Positions 47,923-55,823 of a stretch of 64,000 nucleotides of DNA are shown in pieces. The notes below the pieces were generated by a model. That model had not been told where the DNA came from and made no database searches. It worked only from the letters and a program-made list of their open reading frames with translations. The position numbers were made by a program, and so were the translations under genes. Origin of the DNA: Sutcliffiella sp. FSL R7-0096 (GTDB lineage Bacteria; Bacillota; Bacilli; Bacillales; Bacillaceae_I); assembly GCF_038595065.1 (NCBI RefSeq), contig NZ_CP152003.1, forward strand, positions 1,220,001 through 1,284,000. The letters are read 5' to 3'. Numbering within the stretch: position 1 is the stretch's first letter; every line of letters starts with the position of its first letter.

Positions 47923-48567
47923 ATGAAGGGAACTACAAACAAAGAAACAAAACTATATGAACACCTCGTTCAATCTGTCGTTTTTAAACGTTATAAGGAA
48001 GAAATGCTTGTGCTATCATTTGATAAAACACATCTTTCCATCATCGGTTCTGGAAGAAGTGCTTATGTATTTAAACTGGAGGGGACAAATAGGGCTTTAA
48101 AAGTTTTCTATTCCCCCCATGAACATCTTGCAAAAAAAGAAGCGGAAATCTATGACAAACTGAAAGGCATTCCGTCCTTTCCTGAACTTTATGAGTCAGG
48201 TGATGGTTACATTGTTATTGACTTTATAGAAGGGCATACCATATTTGAGTGTCTGGTTAAAGGGATACACATAAATGGAAAGGTTTTGGAGGAAGTGGAC
48301 CGATCCATCGCGAAAGCGAGACAACTAGGTCTGAACCCTTCCGATATCCATCTCCACAATATACTGCTCACTACAGATGGGGAGGTAAAACTTATTGATG
48401 TGGTTCGATTCGATCAAATCAAACATTGTACCCAATGGGAAGATTTGAAAAGAGCCTATCATAAATTTTATAAAAAGCGGCTGTTTCCAAAGAAGTTGCC
48501 TCATAAGCTATTATTGTTGATTGCGTATTTTTATAAAAGAAACTTATTAAAACGATTCATCAGTTGA
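47923..48567 (+). CDS. Protein-kinase-fold protein (YrzF-like)
   Basis: 214 residues with a compact kinase fold: glycine loop IGSGRSAYVFKL, Lys in RALKVF, and a catalytic segment DIHLHNILLTTDGEVKLIDVVRF in which the usual HxD is DIHLHN and the metal-binding Asp is LID. It resembles YrzF/RIO-like kinases of Bacillus. AGGAG precedes the ATG. It follows the lipoprotein by 38 bp with no terminator between, so it may belong to the same transcript. Substrate unknown. Confidence 0.75.
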   Translation: MKGTTNKETKLYEHLVQSVVFKRYKEEMLVLSFDKTHLSIIGSGRSAYVFKLEGTNRALKVFYSPHEHLAKKEAEIYDKLKGIPSFPELYESGDGYIVIDFIEGHTIFECLVKGIHINGKVLEEVDRSIAKARQLGLNPSDIHLHNILLTTDGEVKLIDVVRFDQIKHCTQWEDLKRAYHKFYKKRLFPKKLPHKLLLLIAYFYKRNLLKRFIS

Positions 48568-48568
48568 G

Positions 48569-48594
48569 AACCACTCTTACAGGAAAGAGTGGTT
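48569..48594 (+). repeat. Duplicated terminator hairpin, left copy (no T-tract)
   Basis: AACCACTCTT..AAGAGTGGTT, 26 bp. It recurs at 48812 with one base changed. Here the hairpin is followed by the element end and not by Ts, so it has lost its termination tract. Confidence 0.85.
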
Positions 48595-48811
48595 TAGACT
48601 GTTGACAAATCTTAATTATCTGTATATTTGCATATGACTGTTGATCTCCGTTACAGGCGCTTCGCTTTCCGCGGGCGGTCCGGGAGCCTCCTCGGGCTGC
48701 GCCCTGCGGGGTCTCCCCTGTCCCTTCCTCCCGCAGGAGTCTGCGCGCCTTCCACTACGATCAAAATGGGAATTGCACATTCTGAAACTATATTAACTTT
48801 TTCTCAAGCTG
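48595..48811 (+). mobile_element. Hairpin-targeting element with R1 core, copy A (217 bp)
   Basis: Starts TAGACTGTTGACAAATC and ends TTTCTCAAGCTG, with the R1 repeat at 48638-48765 in the middle. The left end equals the inverse of the right end of copy B (AGACTGTTGACAAA). A terminator hairpin is duplicated on both sides. No real ORF; an open frame through it is a shadow. Confidence 0.75.
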
Positions 48812-48843
48812 AACCACTCTTACAGGGAAGAGTGGTTCTTTTT
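48812..48843 (+). terminator. Terminator, right copy of the duplicated hairpin
   Basis: AACCACTCTT pairs with AAGAGTGGTT and is followed by CTTTTTT, the complete terminator. Confidence 0.9.
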
Positions 48844-48932
48844 TGTTTTAATAAATTTATTTGGAAAAACTGCGATAAAATGAAAAAGGTATCGTCTAAT
48901 TAAATTGATACTGCCACAAACGGGGGAAAAGG

Positions 48933-49457
48933 ATGTCAAACAAACAAGTCATTTCGAAATGGTTTTATTTATATAGCGATGATATCTATCAATTTTTATT
49001 TTACCGGCTTAATTCCAAACATCACGATGTAGAAGATCTTGTACAGGAGGTTTTTATTAGGGCTTTAAGAAACCTGGACCGGTTTAAGGGAGAAGCTGCC
49101 CCAAAAACATGGCTTTACAGCATTGCCAGGAATGTAGCCATTGATGCTCATAGGAAAAGAAAGCGGGATAAGTGGAAGTGGCTGTTATCGTTTGAAAGCA
49201 AAAAAGTGCCTGAGAACATAACAATGGAAACACCTGAGGAGCTTTATTTCATTTCAGTGGAGCAGAAGGAACTGTTAAATGCCATTAGGAGCTTGAAAGA
49301 ATCGTATCAAGAGGTGCTTATAATGCGAGTCATCAAGGAGTTGACTGTTCAGGAAGCTTCCGCAGCCATGGGCTGGACTGAAAATAAAGTACGCTCCACG
49401 CTACATCGGGCTAAATGGGCACTGCAGGCGAAATTGGGAGGGGATGGCCATGAGTAA
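48933..49457 (+). CDS. ECF sigma factor
   Basis: 174 residues. Region 2: DDIYQFLFYRL, DVEDLVQEVFIRAL, TWLYSIARNVAIDAHRK. Region 4: LKESYQEVLIMRVIKELTVQEASAAM and ENKVRSTLHRAK. There is no region 1.1 or 3, as in ECF factors. The stop overlaps the anti-sigma gene start by eight bases. CGTCTAA at 48893 looks like an ECF -10 but no -35 sits at the right distance. The regulon is unknown. Confidence 0.92.
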   Translation: MSNKQVISKWFYLYSDDIYQFLFYRLNSKHHDVEDLVQEVFIRALRNLDRFKGEAAPKTWLYSIARNVAIDAHRKRKRDKWKWLLSFESKKVPENITMETPEELYFISVEQKELLNAIRSLKESYQEVLIMRVIKELTVQEASAAMGWTENKVRSTLHRAKWALQAKLGGDGHE

Positions 49458-50196
49458 ACAGTTGGATCAGAAGTTGCAATCGTTGCCCAAGCCGAAAATA
49501 AAAGAAAATAGGAAAGATTCCATGCATCAAGCAATCATGGAGCAAAAGGAAAAGGAGCGTGATGGGTGGATGACAAATCTGAAAGCCGCAGCATTGATAA
49601 CAGCCAGTGCCATAGCAGTTGCTTTATTCTCGTTTATTCTATTTACCGGTAGTGAAGGGGAAGCACCAAGATCCTCTGTACCAGAAGAAAAGGACTACGA
49701 GAATTATGTATCCTATTTAAGGGATATCGAAGTTCATGACCAAGTAGATGAAGATAGGGCTTTTATAGGCAATAACGGAGCACTAGGAAAGTACCATGGG
49801 CAGGTTTTACCCGGAAAATACTATGCCAATGGAATGGAATTGCAGACTTCTGAAGACCCGATGGGGATCAATATGCATTACAAGGTTACCGATCAAACTT
49901 CAGCTACTGACTTTGAGAAGGATGCTTTTCATGTTTCCAACCTACCATTGACTTTGACATTTAACGCGACCACCTATTTTGCCTTTTTCATAAATGGTGA
50001 GTATGTTACATTTCACATTGATTACCTCGGAGAAAAGCAGACATACACGATAACAAGACAGCAAATAGATGACTTATATGGACGAGATGTTCAAGAGTTT
50101 CAACCGGATAAAGAGCTGTGGGAGGAAGAAGTTATCAATGGCACTTTAACCGACGAAAGAAAAGTGGAAGACTTTATGAAGAGTATAAGGGATTAA
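49450..50196 (+). CDS. Membrane anti-sigma factor for the adjacent ECF sigma
   Basis: 248 residues from the ATG at 49450 (TTGGGAGGGG upstream). A cytoplasmic N-terminus (about 1-45), one membrane segment (about 47-68, LITASAIAVALFSFILF) and an extracytoplasmic domain of about 180 residues. Its overlap with the sigma gene and this topology point to an anti-sigma factor. No HxxxCxxC zinc motif is present. The outer domain is not recognised. Confidence 0.78.
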   Translation: MSKQLDQKLQSLPKPKIKENRKDSMHQAIMEQKEKERDGWMTNLKAAALITASAIAVALFSFILFTGSEGEAPRSSVPEEKDYENYVSYLRDIEVHDQVDEDRAFIGNNGALGKYHGQVLPGKYYANGMELQTSEDPMGINMHYKVTDQTSATDFEKDAFHVSNLPLTLTFNATTYFAFFINGEYVTFHIDYLGEKQTYTITRQQIDDLYGRDVQEFQPDKELWEEEVINGTLTDERKVEDFMKSIRD

Positions 50197-50262
50197 TGAG
50201 AGGTATGATGGAGAAGAATTGTACGTCCAGGAATACTTAATAGGATAATTCTGTATGTATAG

Positions 50263-50296
50263 AAGAGCAGCTGTTTCAAACGGTTGTTCTTTTTTA
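50263..50296 (+). terminator. Terminator after the sigma/anti-sigma operon
   Basis: AAGAGCAGCTGTTT pairs imperfectly with AAACGGTTGTTCTT and enters a T-run. Confidence 0.75.
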
Positions 50297-50313
50297 CTTA
50301 TGGGGGTGTTGCT

Positions 50314-50433
50314 TTGCCAAATATGGATTCGCTTCACGAGGACATTGTGTCAGCTATTATTGCTACAACTGGTAAAAATGAAGATATTCAACCGTTTGCA
50401 ATCTTGGTAGGTGGAGGAAAGACTCCATGCTGA
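50314..50433 (+). pseudogene. Remnant ORF with P-loop-like end, possibly a kinase or zeta-toxin fragment
   Basis: A TTG ORF of 39 codons after GGGGGTG ends IQPFAILVGGGKTPC. This resembles the strand-plus-Walker-A start of zeta-toxin-like or other P-loop kinases with the loop shortened. The next 150 bp hold TPETVHRHPRML in another frame, then nothing. Between 50434 and 50692 no other feature is clear. Identity is a guess. Confidence 0.35.
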
Positions 50434-50692
50434 TTAATCAGTCTTGCAGAAAAAGGTTGGTGGTAAACAAGATTATGATTGATCTGCATAATATGTATCT
50501 ACTCCTGAAACAGTTCACAGGCATCCAAGAATGTTAAAACAGCCTTCCGTATTTGTATGAAGTTCATGATAAATTGCCACTTGGAATTAATGGGTTATTT
50601 TTCTTTTTATCCCAAAAACATCTATTAAAATGAAGAATAAAATAGTACAATAGTTGTATAAACTAATCTTACTATCGTTGGAGGTGTTATAA

Positions 50693-50842
50693 ATGGAAGG
50701 TAAGCCAAATCACTATGATGGCAGTGTTCAAGCCGATTTGAAAGAGAATGTAGCAGGATTAGGGAATGAGTCTTTTGAAATGACTGACGAAATGAGAAAA
50801 AGCATCGGCGGCAATCCATATATCCTACATAAAGAAGAATAG
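50693..50842 (+). CDS. Small hypothetical protein, 49 residues
   Basis: MEGKPNHYDGSVQADLKENV.. is acidic, soluble and rich in Asn, Glu and Gly. GGAGG lies eight bases before the ATG, and a weak hairpin with a T-run follows at 50855. Family not recognised; the strong site and terminator favour a real gene. Confidence 0.6.
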   Translation: MEGKPNHYDGSVQADLKENVAGLGNESFEMTDEMRKSIGGNPYILHKEE

Positions 50843-50854
50843 ATACAACGAATG

Positions 50855-50889
50855 GAGGCTTTGTCGAGCAATATTGACAGGGTTTTTTT
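50855..50889 (+). terminator. Terminator after the small gene
   Basis: CTTTGTC pairs with GACAGGG, then seven Ts. Confidence 0.6.
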
Positions 50890-50934
50890 ATTTTGAGCAA
50901 GTTACTTGCAAATTTTACGGGAATCTTTTATTAT

Positions 50935-50967
50935 TATCTCGAATTAAAAATAATTCATTTCGAGATA
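50935..50967 (+). promoter_or_regulatory. MhqR-type operator before azoR
   Basis: TATCTCGAA at 50935 and TTCGAGATA at 50959 are perfect inverted half-sites, 15 bp apart, upstream of azoR. The same half-site forms the dyad at 765. Confidence 0.65.
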
Positions 50968-51033
50968 GTTGGTAAGATATGTCTTTTTGTAACAAACTAA
51001 TTATTATTTCAAACAAGAGAGGAAAGATACAAC

Positions 51034-51669
51034 ATGGCAAAAGTTTTATACATCACGGCTCATCCACACGATGACACCCTATCCTACAGCATGGCTGTTG
51101 GAAAATCATTTATTGACACATACAAGGAAGCTAACCCGTCAGATGAGGTTGTTCATGTAGATCTTTACAAAGAACATATTCCACACATTGATGCTGATGT
51201 ATTCAGTGGATGGGGTAAATTGCAGACAGGTAAGGGATTTGAAGAGCTTTCTGAAGAGGAAAAAGGAAAAGTGAGCCGCCTGTCCGAGTTGACGGAACAG
51301 TTTATCGGAGCAGACAAATATGTGTTTGTCACACCGCTTTGGAACTTCTCGTTCCCTCCTGTAATGAAAGCATATCTTGATTCTGTTGCAGTAGCAGGGA
51401 AAACGTTCAAGTATACAGCAGAAGGACCTGTTGGATTATTGACAGACAAAAAGGCATTGCATATTCAAGCACGAGGTGGAATTTACTCAGAAGGCCCAGC
51501 TGCAGGAATGGAAATGGGACACCGTTACCTTTCCGTCCTTATGCAATTCTTCGGGGTTCCGTCCTTTGAAGGACTGTTTGTGGAAGGTCATGCTGCAATG
51601 CCTGACAAAGCTGAGGAAATCAAAGCAAATGCCATTGCACGTGCAAAAGATGTAGCACACACATTCTAA
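51034..51669 (+). CDS. azoR: FMN-dependent NADH-azoreductase
   Basis: 211 residues: AzoR/AcpD flavodoxin fold with [37 protein letters not shown] and [20 protein letters not shown]. It reduces quinones and azo dyes with NADH. In B. subtilis the close relative AzoR2 is an MhqR target, consistent with the operator upstream. AGAGAGG lies before the ATG. Confidence 0.95.
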   Translation: MAKVLYITAHPHDDTLSYSMAVGKSFIDTYKEANPSDEVVHVDLYKEHIPHIDADVFSGWGKLQTGKGFEELSEEEKGKVSRLSELTEQFIGADKYVFVTPLWNFSFPPVMKAYLDSVAVAGKTFKYTAEGPVGLLTDKKALHIQARGGIYSEGPAAGMEMGHRYLSVLMQFFGVPSFEGLFVEGHAAMPDKAEEIKANAIARAKDVAHTF

Positions 51670-51680
51670 TAACTGCAACA

Positions 51681-51717
51681 AAGGAGCCTTCCCTTTTTAT
51701 GGGAGGGCTCCTTTTCT
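51681..51717 (+). terminator. Terminator after azoR
   Basis: AAGGAGCCTTCCC pairs with GGGAGGGCTCCTT, then TTCTT. Confidence 0.9.
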
Positions 51718-51774
51718 TCATACCCTGCAAATGCTATAATGTACCGAAACTAATAAATGTATATTGGAGGCATT

Positions 51775-52248
51775 ATGCTAACTTTTGAACAAAAGCTTGA
51801 AATCATAGAATCCTTTCCACAATTGACAAGAAAAGATGTGTCCCTTAAACGGGTCAACTTCCAATACGAAGAGAGTCTTAGTGATAAAAAGAACGTCGTA
51901 TATCATCTTCATCCTAATGGCAATGGCTTTGTTTATGCCAAAGGAATCAAGGGCTATAAGACGGATGAGAAGGGAATGGTAAATATCCGTGAGTTCGAAG
52001 CGGAAGAATTAAAGGACCTGATTGGAAAATCAATTGATCAACTTAGTAAAGATTATGAAGTGGAAACAAACGAGGAAGTGTTTGATGAAGAGAAATGGGC
52101 AAATGAGGAAGGGCATACTTTACATGTAGTTCTTGAAGATGACATGTGGAATGTATATGCAGGCAAGAACCTCGATGGAACGTTTCCTTCCTATAATGAA
52201 GCCAAGCAATACCTTATGGAAGAAGGGTTCCGTAAGCGTTACTATTAA
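51775..52248 (+). CDS. Hypothetical soluble protein
   Basis: 157 residues from the ATG at 51775 (GGAGG upstream, TATAAT at 51735). Acidic and mixed alpha/beta: LTFEQKLEIIESFPQLTRKDVS at the start split by charged turns, VYHLHPNGNGFVYAKGIKGY in the middle, and a C-terminal VYAGKNLDGTFPSYNEAKQYL. I do not recognise the family. Own promoter and terminator. Confidence 0.7.
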   Translation: MLTFEQKLEIIESFPQLTRKDVSLKRVNFQYEESLSDKKNVVYHLHPNGNGFVYAKGIKGYKTDEKGMVNIREFEAEELKDLIGKSIDQLSKDYEVETNEEVFDEEKWANEEGHTLHVVLEDDMWNVYAGKNLDGTFPSYNEAKQYLMEEGFRKRYY

Positions 52249-52259
52249 TGAACCTACAA

Positions 52260-52292
52260 AAGCTCCCAGCGTCTTATTCGTTGGGAGCTTAT
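52260..52292 (+). terminator. Terminator after the hypothetical gene
   Basis: AAGCTCCCA pairs with TGGGAGCTT; followed by ATATTTATT. Confidence 0.75.
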
Positions 52293-52326
52293 ATTTATTA
52301 TCAATATAAAGAGCGGCCCCACATGG

Positions 52327-52983
52327 TTATACACCAACATCTTCAAATCGATGGATGTCTTCATTACGTCCCAAAATAATAAGCAGGTCTCCCTCTAAAA
52401 TAATTTCATCCGCAGAAGGGGAAATAATGATATCCCCGTCTCGTTGTATCCCGATCAAAGTGCAACCGAATCTTGCCCGCAGATCTAATTCGGTCAGACT
52501 TTTGTTGCTTACTTTTTTTGATGCGAATAGCTCGGCGATACTATGGTTATCGGAAAGCTCAATATAATCAAAGATCTTATCAGACACCACATGATGAGCA
52601 ACCCTTTTGGCCATATCCCGTTCAGGCTGGATAATACGGTCCACCCCGATTTTTTCTAGTACCTTCTGATGATATTTATTGGTTGCTTTTACCCACACTT
52701 GCTTGATACCCATCTCTTTCAACAACAGGCTTGTGAGAATGCTTGATTCGATGTCGTCCCCCATGGATACTATTGCATGGTCGAAATTTCTAATGCCGAG
52801 TGAGTTAAGTGTTGCTTCGTCTGTCGCGTTTGCTTGGACGGCATGTGTGGCATATTTGCTTATTTGGTTGATGTTGTCTTCGTCTTTGTCTATGGCGAGT
52901 ACTTCTACGCCGAGTGTGGAGAATTCTTCGACGATGCTTCCTCCGAAGCGGCCAAGGCCTATGACAACAAATTGCTTTTTCAT
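52327..52983 (-). CDS. K+ uptake regulatory subunit, KtrA/KtrC type
   Basis: 218 residues: an RCK-N Rossmann domain with FVVIGLGRFGGSIVEEF, then QPERDMAKRVAHHVVSD, and an RCK-C domain (about 135-218) ending LIILGRNEDIHRFE. It forms a ring that gates a KtrB/KtrD channel and, in Firmicutes, binds ATP/ADP and c-di-AMP. A c-di-AMP riboswitch lies in its leader. The channel subunit is not in this window. KtrA versus KtrC is not resolved. Confidence 0.93.
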   Translation of the reverse strand: MKKQFVVIGLGRFGGSIVEEFSTLGVEVLAIDKDEDNINQISKYATHAVQANATDEATLNSLGIRNFDHAIVSMGDDIESSILTSLLLKEMGIKQVWVKATNKYHQKVLEKIGVDRIIQPERDMAKRVAHHVVSDKIFDYIELSDNHSIAELFASKKVSNKSLTELDLRARFGCTLIGIQRDGDIIISPSADEIILEGDLLIILGRNEDIHRFEDVGV

Positions 52984-53029
52984 GGTTATTCCTTCTTTCT
53001 TGGTATTAGGTGAGGGGGAAGGGTTAAAC

Positions 53030-53158
53030 TCCCTGTTTCCTTTCGTTCCGGATGTTCGCTTATCCTTGGGCGATGTTTGAGCCTTCTCACAGGGCTCGGG
53101 TATCTCAAGTTAACGCAATCTCCCTAAGGAGTCTCACACCCTGCACTTCAGTCAACAG
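53030..53158 (-). repeat. Degenerate R2-type repeat inside the ktr leader
   Basis: Contains GGATGTTCGCTTATCC, GAGCCTTCTCACAGGGCTC and AAGGAGTCTCACACCCTGC, diverged from R1/R2. It lies between the riboswitch terminator and the start codon, lengthening the leader by about 130 nt. Confidence 0.55.
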
Positions 53159-53212
53159 GGAAAACAACCACATGACCTAACCTTCCTGTTTTCATCTAAT
53201 GGAAATCAGAAA

Positions 53213-53245
53213 GAGACCAATCTTTACAACTCAAAGAATGGTCTC
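53213..53245 (-). terminator. Terminator of the c-di-AMP riboswitch
   Basis: On the minus strand GAGACCATTCTTT pairs with AAAGATTGGTCTC and is followed by TTTCTGATTT. Confidence 0.85.
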
Positions 53246-53255
53246 ATAATATGAC

Positions 53256-53398
53256 GATTAGACCCTTCTCTCAATACGCTTACGAGGTTAGCTGTCGGAT
53301 TAGAGGATGAGAGTCCCCTTCGCAATGTACGATTCACCCCAAGATATTCTGATATAACCGAATATCAATATGGTTCCCCCGCTCTGTAAAGATTAAGC
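53256..53398 (-). ncRNA. c-di-AMP (ydaO-yuaA) riboswitch
   Basis: Reading the minus strand from 53398: AATCTTTACAGAGCGGGGGAA, TTGGGGTGAATC, GAAGGGGACTCTCATCCTC and CCGACAGCTAACCTCGTAAG, the two-fold symmetric ydaO core. c-di-AMP favours the downstream terminator, so K+ uptake falls when c-di-AMP is high. Confidence 0.95.
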
Positions 53399-53481
53399 AA
53401 TAGGTTAAAATGTATGAAATGATGATACTTTAATTTACTCCCCTTTTTTCACTTCGTCAATAGGGGAATTGTAAAAAATAT

Positions 53482-53495
53482 GTAAAGCGCTTTCT
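53482..53495 (+). promoter_or_regulatory. cre-like palindrome upstream of the two-component system
   Basis: The core AAAGCGCTTTC at 53484 is a perfect CcpA-type palindrome; the outer three positions of the 14-mer differ. A -10-like TATAAT at 53531 lacks a clear -35. The remainder of the 53400-53610 gap shows nothing else. Confidence 0.45.
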
Positions 53496-53610
53496 TTTGG
53501 TTTGTTAACCGATTGTTCATATAGTAAGGCTATAATATAAAAATATCCATTTATCATGGTGAAACTGTTGAACAACGCTGTTGATTTCTTAATGAAAGAA
53601 AGGGGTAATT

Positions 53611-54303
53611 ATGCAAAAGCCATTGAAGGTATTAATTGTAGAAGATGATCCTAATATATCGGAACTCATCTCTTTGTATATAGAAAAAGAAGGTTTTCAC
53701 CCCATTTGTGCAGAGGATGGGGAAATAGGTCTTTCCTTGTACTTTGACAACAGACCGGATTTTATCATTTTGGATATCATGCTACCGGAAATGGATGGTT
53801 GGGAAGTGTGTAAGGCGATTCGGAGGGATAACCCAGATATCCCTATAATCATGCTTACGGGAAAAGGAGAGAGCTACGATAAAATCAGGGGACTGACTAT
53901 TGGAGCGGATGATTACATCGTCAAACCATTTGACCCTAATGAATTGATAGCAAGGGTGAAAGCTGTTTTGAGGAGAGCGCATTCGATAAATTTGAAAGAA
54001 TTGATCACATTACCTGATTTAATGATCAACATGGGTGAATACAAAGCTACCTATAAAAATAAAGAATTATTAATGCCTCCAAAAGAGATGGAACTACTTT
54101 ATTTTCTTACGATGAATCCCAATCAGGTTTTTACGAGACAACAGCTGTTGGACAAGATATGGGGCTATGATTATGACGGAGATCCCCGAACAATTGATGT
54201 TCACATTAAACGGATCCGAGAAAAACTCGAGCCGGAGTCGGATAGCTGGTCGTTGAAAACGATAAGGGGAATCGGTTATAAACTTGAGGTGAATGATAAT
54301 TGA
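53611..54303 (+). CDS. OmpR/PhoB-type response regulator
   Basis: 230 residues. Receiver with VLIVEDDPNISELIS, phospho-Asp in PDFIILDIMLPEMDG, Thr/Lys in IIMLTGKGE and DYIVKPFDP. Winged-helix output with LLMPPKEMELLYFL and RTIDVHIKRIREKLE..GIGYKLE. AGAAAGGGG before the ATG. It overlaps the kinase by four bases. The orthologue is not assigned. Confidence 0.94.
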   Translation: MQKPLKVLIVEDDPNISELISLYIEKEGFHPICAEDGEIGLSLYFDNRPDFIILDIMLPEMDGWEVCKAIRRDNPDIPIIMLTGKGESYDKIRGLTIGADDYIVKPFDPNELIARVKAVLRRAHSINLKELITLPDLMINMGEYKATYKNKELLMPPKEMELLYFLTMNPNQVFTRQQLLDKIWGYDYDGDPRTIDVHIKRIREKLEPESDSWSLKTIRGIGYKLEVNDN

Positions 54304-55718
54304 AATTGATTAACAGGAAGTCCATTTTCATTAAACTATTTTTGACCTCTTTGCTTATCCTGTTCGTTTCTTTTTTAATTTTTGCACTTATTTTCAACTA
54401 TATGTTGCACAGTGTTCTTTTTAAGAATTACCAAGATTCCATCTACTATCAAAGGGACCAGCTTACAAGTTTTATTAATGAAGTGTCAAACAAAGAAATG
54501 GATAAAGAAACTTTTGACTCATCCCTGGAACTGAGTATGCATAAGGAAGATCAAACAAGCTTTATTTTTGGAGAGGACGGAGAACTCAAGTTCTTAAGTG
54601 ATTCTAGAACTGAATTATTATCCAGCATAGAGAAGGAATATATCTCAAAGGCTTTAAACAAGGAAGAATCGGTAAAGAAAATCAGAGTGGATGACCGGCA
54701 TATGTTCATAATCGCGCTGCCTATGGAGATAGCTACAGAAGAAAACCCGGACCATGCAATGGTGGTGGTTTTTCATGGGTTTGACAGGGATATTAATCCT
54801 ATCCGTCTATTAAATCTTGGGGCCATATTTATCACCATAACAATAACAGGAATAATTATCTTCTTTGCATCCAGGAAAATTACTGCACCTTTGCGGGAGT
54901 TAAATGAAAACGTACTTGAATTCGCTAAAGGCGATTTCTCGAGGGAAGTCACCATCAACAGAAAAGACGAAATAGGGCAGCTTGGGGAATCCGTAAATTA
55001 TATGGCAAAAGAACTGGCCGGTATGGAACAGGTCAGACGGGATTTTGTTGCGAATGTTTCCCATGATTTGCGCTCTCCTTTGACTTCCATTAAAGGGTTT
55101 CTAGTTGCCATTCAGGATGGCACGATTCCAGAGCACCGCAGGGAGCATTATCTAACCATAATGAGAGATGAAACGGATAGACTAATCAAACTGGTCAACG
55201 ATCTGCTTGATATGACACAACTAGAATCGAATCAAATGACGCTGACACCAGAGGCTTATAATATTTCGGAACAGTTAAGAAGAGTGATTGCTAAAATGGA
55301 GCCGAATCTGACAAAGCAGCGAATAGAAATAGAGTTTTTCGAACCTGGAGAAGAGCTTGAAGTGTTAGCGGATGCAGATAGAATGGAGCAGGTGTTAATA
55401 AATCTTATCCAAAATGGGATTCACTTTTCACCTAAAGGCAGCAGGTTGGAAGTGATTCTAACCGAAAGAGATAGAAAAGCCTTTATCACGATAAAGGATT
55501 ATGGCAAAGGTATCAGTGAAGTGGACCTTCCCTTCATTTGGCAACGTTTTTTCAAAGTGGATAAAGCCAGGTCCAGTAAAATGGGAGCTGGAATAGGACT
55601 TTCTATTGTAAAGCATATCCTTGATCAGCATGAGGTAGCCGTCTCGGTAGATAGCACCCTCGGTAAAGGGACAACCTTCACTTTTTCCTTACCTTTAGCG
55701 AAAAAAAATGAAATGTAA
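54300..55718 (+). CDS. HAMP-domain sensor histidine kinase
   Basis: 472 residues, TTG start overlapping the regulator's TGA. Membrane segments about 10-35 and 175-195 bracket a 140-residue outer sensor domain. HAMP follows (SRKITAPLRELNENVLEFA), then the phospho-His in VSHDLRSPLTSIKGF, N-box in LINLIQNGIHFSP, G1 IKDYGKGI and G2 GAGIGLSIVKHI. All kinase motifs are intact. Downstream TVP38 and RND genes may be targets, inferred from proximity only. Confidence 0.93.
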   Translation: MKLINRKSIFIKLFLTSLLILFVSFLIFALIFNYMLHSVLFKNYQDSIYYQRDQLTSFINEVSNKEMDKETFDSSLELSMHKEDQTSFIFGEDGELKFLSDSRTELLSSIEKEYISKALNKEESVKKIRVDDRHMFIIALPMEIATEENPDHAMVVVFHGFDRDINPIRLLNLGAIFITITITGIIIFFASRKITAPLRELNENVLEFAKGDFSREVTINRKDEIGQLGESVNYMAKELAGMEQVRRDFVANVSHDLRSPLTSIKGFLVAIQDGTIPEHRREHYLTIMRDETDRLIKLVNDLLDMTQLESNQMTLTPEAYNISEQLRRVIAKMEPNLTKQRIEIEFFEPGEELEVLADADRMEQVLINLIQNGIHFSPKGSRLEVILTERDRKAFITIKDYGKGISEVDLPFIWQRFFKVDKARSSKMGAGIGLSIVKHILDQHEVAVSVDSTLGKGTTFTFSLPLAKKNEM

Positions 55719-55823
55719 TTCGGAATGTTCATTTTGTGTTCATATTCACATAGTACCCTGTATAAGGTAGAAGTCAGGAGTTTTATAAATGCAAACACTT
55801 TACAAGGAAAGGAGGGGGCTTTC

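Noticed and set aside
48863-48899. ECF-type autoregulatory promoter with CGTCTAA before the sigma gene
   Set aside because: The nearest GGAAAAAC is 22 bp away, too far for a -35 of this class.
48628-48903. 91-codon ORF through the R1 repeat
   Set aside because: Composition follows the repeat, which gives similar open frames at 4449 and, inverted, at 63198.
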